Shown here one piece after another: positions 59,783-64,000 of a stretch of 64,000 nt of DNA. The notes beneath the pieces are model-generated. The model made no database searches. It saw only the letters and a list, made by a program, of their open reading frames with translations, and had not been told where the DNA came from. Both the position numbers and the translations under genes were made by a program. Source of the DNA: Akkermansia muciniphila. GTDB taxonomy: Bacteria > Verrucomicrobiota > Verrucomicrobiia > Limisphaerales > BJHT01. The DNA lies in contig CAMAUZ010000026.1 in NCBI GenBank assembly GCA_945861535.1, positions 1 to 64,000 of the forward strand, read 5' to 3'. Numbering within the stretch: position 1 is the first letter of the stretch; each line of letters begins with the position of its first letter.

Positions 59783-61479
59783 TTGGCGGCCTCCAGAGGT
59801 TCACGTTGGGTTGTTGTTAAGTTGGACAGGGCCGGGGCGGGATTGGTGGAAACAATTTGCGTCGCGGTGGCGGTGCGGTTGGTGGGGATTGGATCGAGCG
59901 GCGAGACGCCGCCCGAACTCGCAGGCGAGGACGCCTGCGGTACCGGGGTTAACGCGTGCGGCGAGACGCTGTGCGAACTCGCAGGCGGGGACGTCTGCGG
60001 GACCGCACCGGGGCGGTTGTCGAGGATCTTGCTTTCCTTGAGTTGAACGCCGACGCCCTGGCGGCGGCGGAGTTCCTCGGCGCTGTGGAATTCGATGCGG
60101 TTGGGGTGCAGTTCGGCGGTGTTGTAGAGGCGGGCGCGGAGGTCGTGGGTGAGGCGGGCTTCGTCGGTGCCGTTGATTTTTTGGACGTGGAGAATGAGTT
60201 CGTCCACTTCGAGCGGGTCGTCGTGGTGCTTGCGAAGTTCGAGCTGCCAGGAGCCGACGTCATCGACGTTGTCGAGGACGTGTTCGAGCTGGTTGAAATC
60301 GACGAGCGTGCCTTTGAGTTTGCCGAAATTGAGGCTCTTGATTTCGGTGCTGCGGCTGATGTTGCCGAGGAGGCGCGGGACGGTGCGGCCGCAGCCGGGG
60401 CAGCGTTCGTAGGTCAGGCGGCCGTCGAGATAATCGCCGGTGCGATAGCGGATGACGACGGTGCCGCGGCCGTCGAGCGGCGTGAAAACAATCTCGCCGG
60501 GCTGGCCGGGCGGGACGAGGCGGCCGGTTTTCGGATCGATCAATTCGACAAGGCCAAGGTCGGGGTAGAGATGGAAGCCGGTCTCGTGTTTGCCGAAGGA
60601 ATTGGCGCATTCGCCCCACGCCATACGGGCTTCGGTGAAGCCGTAGGTGCTGACGATGTCGAGGCCGGGCGAGCCGAGTTCGGCGGCGAGGTTGACCAGT
60701 TTCCGCTTCATGCCGTCGGGGACTTTCTCGCCGCCGAGGACGAGGCGGCGAAGGGTTTCGAGGCGTACGCCTTCAGCCGCGGCTTGATGCAGGACGTGAT
60801 AGAGGAAGGTCGGCATGCCGATGAGAATGTCGGGCTTGAGCTTCCGAATGAGGCGGAGATTGCCGTCGGTGCCCATGACTTTGCCGCCGCCGGTGCTGGT
60901 CTGGAACACGCCGAATGCCACACCGCCGTAGTGGGTTTGCCAGAAGGCGAGATGCGGCGCGAAGGGGAAGAGATTGAGCAGGCGCAGGTCGGGCGCGGCG
61001 CCGCAGATTTCGAAGACGCGTTTGCCGGTGAGCGCGAGATGATCGAGGTCGTAGCGGGTGAAAAGAAATGGAATCGGCTCGGCGGAACGGCCGGTGGTGC
61101 TGGTCATGAACACGGGGCGGAACTCGGCATCCAGGGCGCGGCGGACGTGTTCGCGGCCGTGGATGAGGGCACCGAGGATGTTCGCGGGGCGGCGGGCGAG
61201 GATTTTTTTGTCGGGCAGAACGAGGAAGTCGCGGATGCGGTTGGGATGCTCGGGCGTGGAGCTGAGGTCGAGCTTCGAGGTGAGCGGGAGGCAGTCGAGG
61301 TCCTCAAGGGTGCGGAGATCGTCCGGGGCGAAGCCGTGTTCGTGAAAGAGCGCGCGGTAGTGCGGTGAGAAGGGAACGACGACGTCGCGCAGGTAGCGGC
61401 GCAGCTTCTCGGTTTGGAGGCGGCGGACGGTGGCTTCAGGCAGCGTGTGCCATTGGGTGGTGAGCAGGTTCGTGTTCAT
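59779..61479 (-). CDS. AMP-dependent acyl-CoA/phenylacetate-CoA ligase family protein
   Basis: A 566-residue adenylate-forming enzyme of the PaaK-like branch. The nucleotide-binding loop is MTSTTGRSAEPIPF, the A5-type motif STYGFTEARMAWGE, and the A7-type region VVIRYRTGDYLDGR. A zinc-knuckle-like CPGCGR and the small C-terminal domain follow. It probably activates a carboxylic acid to its CoA thioester to feed the beta-oxidation enzymes encoded downstream. The last 75 residues (from about AVPQTSPPASSHSVS) are repeat-derived and not part of the fold. The gene start overlaps the patatin-gene end by 44 bases. Confidence 0.85.
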   Translation of the reverse strand: MNTNLLTTQWHTLPEATVRRLQTEKLRRYLRDVVVPFSPHYRALFHEHGFAPDDLRTLEDLDCLPLTSKLDLSSTPEHPNRIRDFLVLPDKKILARRPANILGALIHGREHVRRALDAEFRPVFMTSTTGRSAEPIPFLFTRYDLDHLALTGKRVFEICGAAPDLRLLNLFPFAPHLAFWQTHYGGVAFGVFQTSTGGGKVMGTDGNLRLIRKLKPDILIGMPTFLYHVLHQAAAEGVRLETLRRLVLGGEKVPDGMKRKLVNLAAELGSPGLDIVSTYGFTEARMAWGECANSFGKHETGFHLYPDLGLVELIDPKTGRLVPPGQPGEIVFTPLDGRGTVVIRYRTGDYLDGRLTYERCPGCGRTVPRLLGNISRSTEIKSLNFGKLKGTLVDFNQLEHVLDNVDDVGSWQLELRKHHDDPLEVDELILHVQKINGTDEARLTHDLRARLYNTAELHPNRIEFHSAEELRRRQGVGVQLKESKILDNRPGAVPQTSPPASSHSVSPHALTPVPQASSPASSGGVSPLDPIPTNRTATATQIVSTNPAPALSNLTTTQREPLEAAK

Positions 61480-63142
61480 GATGCGACTCCTTTCGGGTGA
61501 CGAGGGACTTGATGTCGCGGAGGTGTTCGGTGGCGACCTGACGGCCGACGGCGATGTATTTGCCGGGACGGGCGAAGTCGTGCCAACGGGCGTCCCAAGC
61601 GAGCGGGCGCAGGACGAGGTCGGCGTCGCGGCAGCTTTCTTCGGCGACGCGCATTTGCGCGCCGTAGAAGCAGGAGATGAGGTTGTCGAGGATGTTGCCG
61701 CCGGCGAAATAGTTCAGGTGACGATTGAGGGCTTTGAAAAGGTTGAAGCGTTTCGAGGCCGTCTCTTGTTGCTCGCGTTTCATTTCCTCGCGGCATTGCA
61801 GATAGGCGGGCGGCGGGATGGTGTTCACGGCGATGATGCGTTCGATGCCCATTTCGCGGAGGACATCGACCGGCAGCGGGTCGGAGATGCCGCCGTCGAT
61901 GTAGTCGGTGCCGGCGATGTTCACGGGCACGCAGACGCCGGGAATCGCAATGCTGGCGTGGACGGCGCTGGCGATGTCGCCGCTGGAAAAAACCGTGCGC
62001 CCGAGGCTGCCGAGCTGGGTGGCGACGACGCGGAGGGGGATGACGGTGTCGGCGAAATGGGCGTCGCCGAGCGAGCGTTTCAGGCGGCGCTTGATCGCAC
62101 CGCCGCCGATGAACCCGCGGCGCGGCGGCAGCATGGGATCAATGAGGCGCAACATGCCGGTGCGGCCTTCGACCTCGTGGGCGAGGCGGTCGAGCTTGGT
62201 GCCGTCGAGACCGTAAGCCCAGAGCGCGCCGACATAAGCGCCCATGCTGCAACCGGCGACGATGTCGATGTCGATGCCATTTTCCTCGAGGACCTGGATG
62301 ACACCGACGTGGGCGAAGCCTTTCGCGCCGCCGGAGGAGAGGGCGAGGCCGACCTGGCGATGGCTGATTTCGCGGGCGAGACGGCGCAGGTCGGAGTCGA
62401 GGAGGCGGTTGGTCCAGGAGCCGACGTCGGTGTCGGCGCCGATGGCGGGGGCGTTGCGGACGAAGCCGGTGTGGTAGCCGGTGAGGGGCTTGAAGGTTTC
62501 ATCCGGCTCCTGCGCGCGCTCGTCGTTGGCGAGGCAGATGAGGGGTTTGAGATGGGCCAGTTCACCGCCGGGCGCGGCGTGGATGAGGCGGGCGAAGCGG
62601 TTGAAGTCGTAGAATTCCGTCGCGTCTTGGCGCAGCAGGAAGCAGTTCAGATCGGAGCGGAGGACGCATTCTTCGAGGAGCGGGGCGGCCGTTTCGTGGC
62701 CGAGGTCGAGGAGGATGTAGGTGAAATGGCGGCGGAGATGATTCAGGAAGGTCGCCATCTGGGCGGCCTCGTGCGGATCTTGCCCGCCCGCCATGGTCAG
62801 GTGCTCGACGCCGGTGGGAAGCGTCGCGAGATGGGAGGAGAGGACGAAGCCGGCTTCGGCACGTCGCCGAAGCAGGGGCCAGTCCTTCAACGCCAGCGTG
62901 GTTCCGGCGGGGACCAACTGGACGATCAGGACCGGTTCCCCTGATTCGGCTTTAAGACAATGCCCGATGCGCGCCGCGATGAAACTGCTGTCAATGGAGC
63001 CGCTCAAGGAAGCGAGCGTCACCACGCCTTTGGCCCGGGTGCTGGCGGCGCGCCCGTGAGCATGGCTGCCGCTCCTCGGACTCAGGCTGCCAGCCAGCCG
63101 TTCCTCGAGATTTCCCCGCAGAGTTGTCGCTCGCGCATTCAT
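61436..63142 (-). CDS. patatin-like phospholipase with degenerate MinD-like N-domain
   Basis: A 568-residue protein. The C-terminal half is a RssA/NTE-type patatin lipase: oxyanion hole SSGGAKGFAHVGV, nucleophile Ser299 in GCSMG, and catalytic Asp416 in YIDGGISDPLP. The N-terminal 250 residues resemble a MinD/CpsD-like NTPase in layout (VVTLASLSGSIDSSFIAARI, then TYILLDLGHE). The P-loop is degenerate, with no GKT/S, so it may be a pseudo-NTPase regulatory domain. It is the first gene of the fatty-acid operon and could release fatty acids for its downstream enzymes. The extreme C-terminus is His-rich (ESHHEHEPAHHPMAHAA). Confidence 0.87.
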   Translation of the reverse strand: MNARATTLRGNLEERLAGSLSPRSGSHAHGRAASTRAKGVVTLASLSGSIDSSFIAARIGHCLKAESGEPVLIVQLVPAGTTLALKDWPLLRRRAEAGFVLSSHLATLPTGVEHLTMAGGQDPHEAAQMATFLNHLRRHFTYILLDLGHETAAPLLEECVLRSDLNCFLLRQDATEFYDFNRFARLIHAAPGGELAHLKPLICLANDERAQEPDETFKPLTGYHTGFVRNAPAIGADTDVGSWTNRLLDSDLRRLAREISHRQVGLALSSGGAKGFAHVGVIQVLEENGIDIDIVAGCSMGAYVGALWAYGLDGTKLDRLAHEVEGRTGMLRLIDPMLPPRRGFIGGGAIKRRLKRSLGDAHFADTVIPLRVVATQLGSLGRTVFSSGDIASAVHASIAIPGVCVPVNIAGTDYIDGGISDPLPVDVLREMGIERIIAVNTIPPPAYLQCREEMKREQQETASKRFNLFKALNRHLNYFAGGNILDNLISCFYGAQMRVAEESCRDADLVLRPLAWDARWHDFARPGKYIAVGRQVATEHLRDIKSLVTRKESHHEHEPAHHPMAHAA

Positions 63143-63672
63143 GTTTGCGGAGGCGACGGGAGCAGGTGACTTGGGCTTTCTAGATCGGATCTTCCAGTAT
63201 CACGCTGGCCGCCGCCGGGTTCTGGGTTTTCATCGTTCGTTAGGCGATTAGTAATGCTTTATATATGGATAAGATATACGCCTCTTTGGTGTAACGGTCA
63301 AATGGGCGGGGAACGTGAGGGGAAATCGGGGGGGCAAACTTCCCCGCGGTTGTTGTGTGGGAGTAGCTGAGTTGTTGGCGCCCCTTGTCGGCGCCCGGCT
63401 TCAGCCGGGGTGTCGTTTCAGCCCCAACGGGGCGATGCCATTCCAGCCCGGGGCATCGCCCTGGGTTGGGGTTGGAGAAGCCGCAAAGCCCTGAAGGGGC
63501 GACCCATTCCCCCGCGAAGTGTCGCCCGTGGAACGCCCCTTCAGGGCTGAGTTTCATTTGGGCGTTCAACCCAGGGCGGCGCTGCGCTCTGCCCTGGGCT
63601 GGAATGTCATCGCCCCGTTGGGGCTAAACACATCCCTCGGCTGAAGCCGGGTGCTAATGAGATGAACCGTGA
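63143..63672. repeat. intergenic region with a large nested palindrome
   Basis: From 63394 to 63651 successive short palindromic words are mirrored. cccggcttcagccg (63394-63407) pairs with 63638-63651, and agccccaacggggcgatg pairs with the block near 63609-63625. accctgggtt-type and agccctgaaggggc-type words pair further in. The region lies between gcvH and the divergently placed or unrelated fatty-acid operon. No gene is seen. The promoter of the patatin operon should be at 63143-63250. Confidence 0.7.
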
Positions 63673-64000
63673 TCACCCGCCGATCTGCTTGGCGTAGTCA
63701 GTCGGGCTGAGGAGCGCTTCGGCTTCGGCGGGCACGGCGAGCTTGAGCTGGAAGAACCAGCCGTCGCCGTAAGGCGCGGAGTTCACGAGCGCGGGATCTT
63801 TCACGACGGCGGCGTTGACCGCGATGATTTCGCCGCTGGCGGGGGCGTAGATGTCGCTGGCGGTTTTCACGGATTCGACGACGGCGCAGGCTTCGCCGGC
63901 CTTGACCTTGCGGCCGGCGGCGGGGAGTTCCACGAAGACGATGTCGGTCAGTTCGTGCTGCGCGTGGTCGGTGATGCCGACGGTGCCGGTGTCGCCGGCG
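63673..64000 (-). CDS. gcvH: glycine cleavage system H protein (partial)
   Basis: The last 108 residues of the lipoyl carrier of the glycine cleavage system; the start lies beyond the window edge. It contains [20 protein letters not shown] and the lipoylation site Lys in [14 protein letters not shown]. It ends with [11 protein letters not shown] and a short helix. It shuttles the aminomethyl group between GcvP, GcvT and GcvL in the cytosol. The other gcv genes, if linked, are outside this window. Confidence 0.95.
   Translation of the reverse strand, partial: AGDTGTVGITDHAQHELTDIVFVELPAAGRKVKAGEACAVVESVKTASDIYAPASGEIIAVNAAVVKDPALVNSAPYGDGWFFQLKLAVPAEAEALLSPTDYAKQIGG

Overview
This window is GC-rich bacterial chromosome that most resembles a Verrucomicrobiota genome (Pedosphaera/Limisphaerales-type), with many traits shared with Planctomycetota. 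The evidence is several surface/degradation gene families typical of that superphylum: paired DUF1549/DUF1553 and DUF1501 proteins, two DUF1592-DUF1552 pairs with c-type heme motifs, two TIGR03067-like proteins, a FecR-WD40 regulator beside an ECF sigma factor, a DUF4175-like giant membrane protein, a sialate O-acetylesterase and several secreted esterases. The taxonomy is an inference; no rRNA is present.

Layout. 0.2-3.1 kb (+): HemX/CcsA-like membrane protein, hemA and hemC, a tetrapyrrole operon. 3.4-8.3 kb (-): a DUF1549/DUF1553 heme protein followed by its DUF1501 partner, then tRNA-Pro(CGG) and a DUF554 membrane protein. 9.7-11.6 kb (-): two paralogous SPFH/prohibitin proteins and a tiny membrane protein, translationally coupled. 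12-20.7 kb (-): a secreted LamG-like protein, a prenyltransferase-fold repeat protein and a DUF4175-like protein. This stretch is interrupted by a low-GC, two-cassette integron-like array (14.86-16.2 kb) and a 21-bp minisatellite. 21-26.4 kb (-): secreted hydrolases (sialate O-acetylesterase, SMP-30-like, two paralogous esterases). 26.6-28.5 kb (-): a ParE-type toxin-antitoxin pair, two HicB-like small proteins and a decayed oppD. 28.8-30.4 kb (-): lysS. 30.8-47.6 kb (+): alpha/beta hydrolase, FAH-family enzyme, predicted cytochrome, ECF sigma and FecR-WD40 regulator, then the DUF1592/DUF1552 cluster with DUF1349 and TIGR03067-like proteins. 47.6-53.7 kb (+): an accessory, defence-like segment with a PIN remnant, an AAA/DUF4143 ATPase flanked by 159-bp direct repeats, and a single-gene SIR2-NACHT-FGE protein. 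53.7-63.1 kb (-): a tightly coupled five-gene fatty-acid operon (patatin, acyl-CoA/phenylacetate-CoA ligase, thiolase, hydratase/hydroxyacyl-CoA dehydrogenase, acyl-CoA dehydrogenase). The window ends inside gcvH (-).

Two features stand out. First, dispersed palindromic or inverted-repeat sequences are very dense, and many lie in frame inside genes: signal-peptide regions, interdomain linkers and C-terminal tails. Examples are a 232-bp element with perfect 25-bp terminal inverted repeats in one gene and a perfect 24-bp inverted repeat in the FadJ-like linker. A 185-bp tandem duplication, starting at the end of that 232-bp element, created a new 62-residue chimeric reading frame that keeps ATGA coupling to both neighbours. 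Second, there are two accessory systems: integron-type gene cassettes with a textbook attC site but no integrase in view, one cassette coding for a probable OGG-fold DNA glycosylase; and the SIR2-NACHT-FGE protein, whose C-lectin-like tail resembles variable proteins of diversity-generating retroelements although no reverse transcriptase is in the window.
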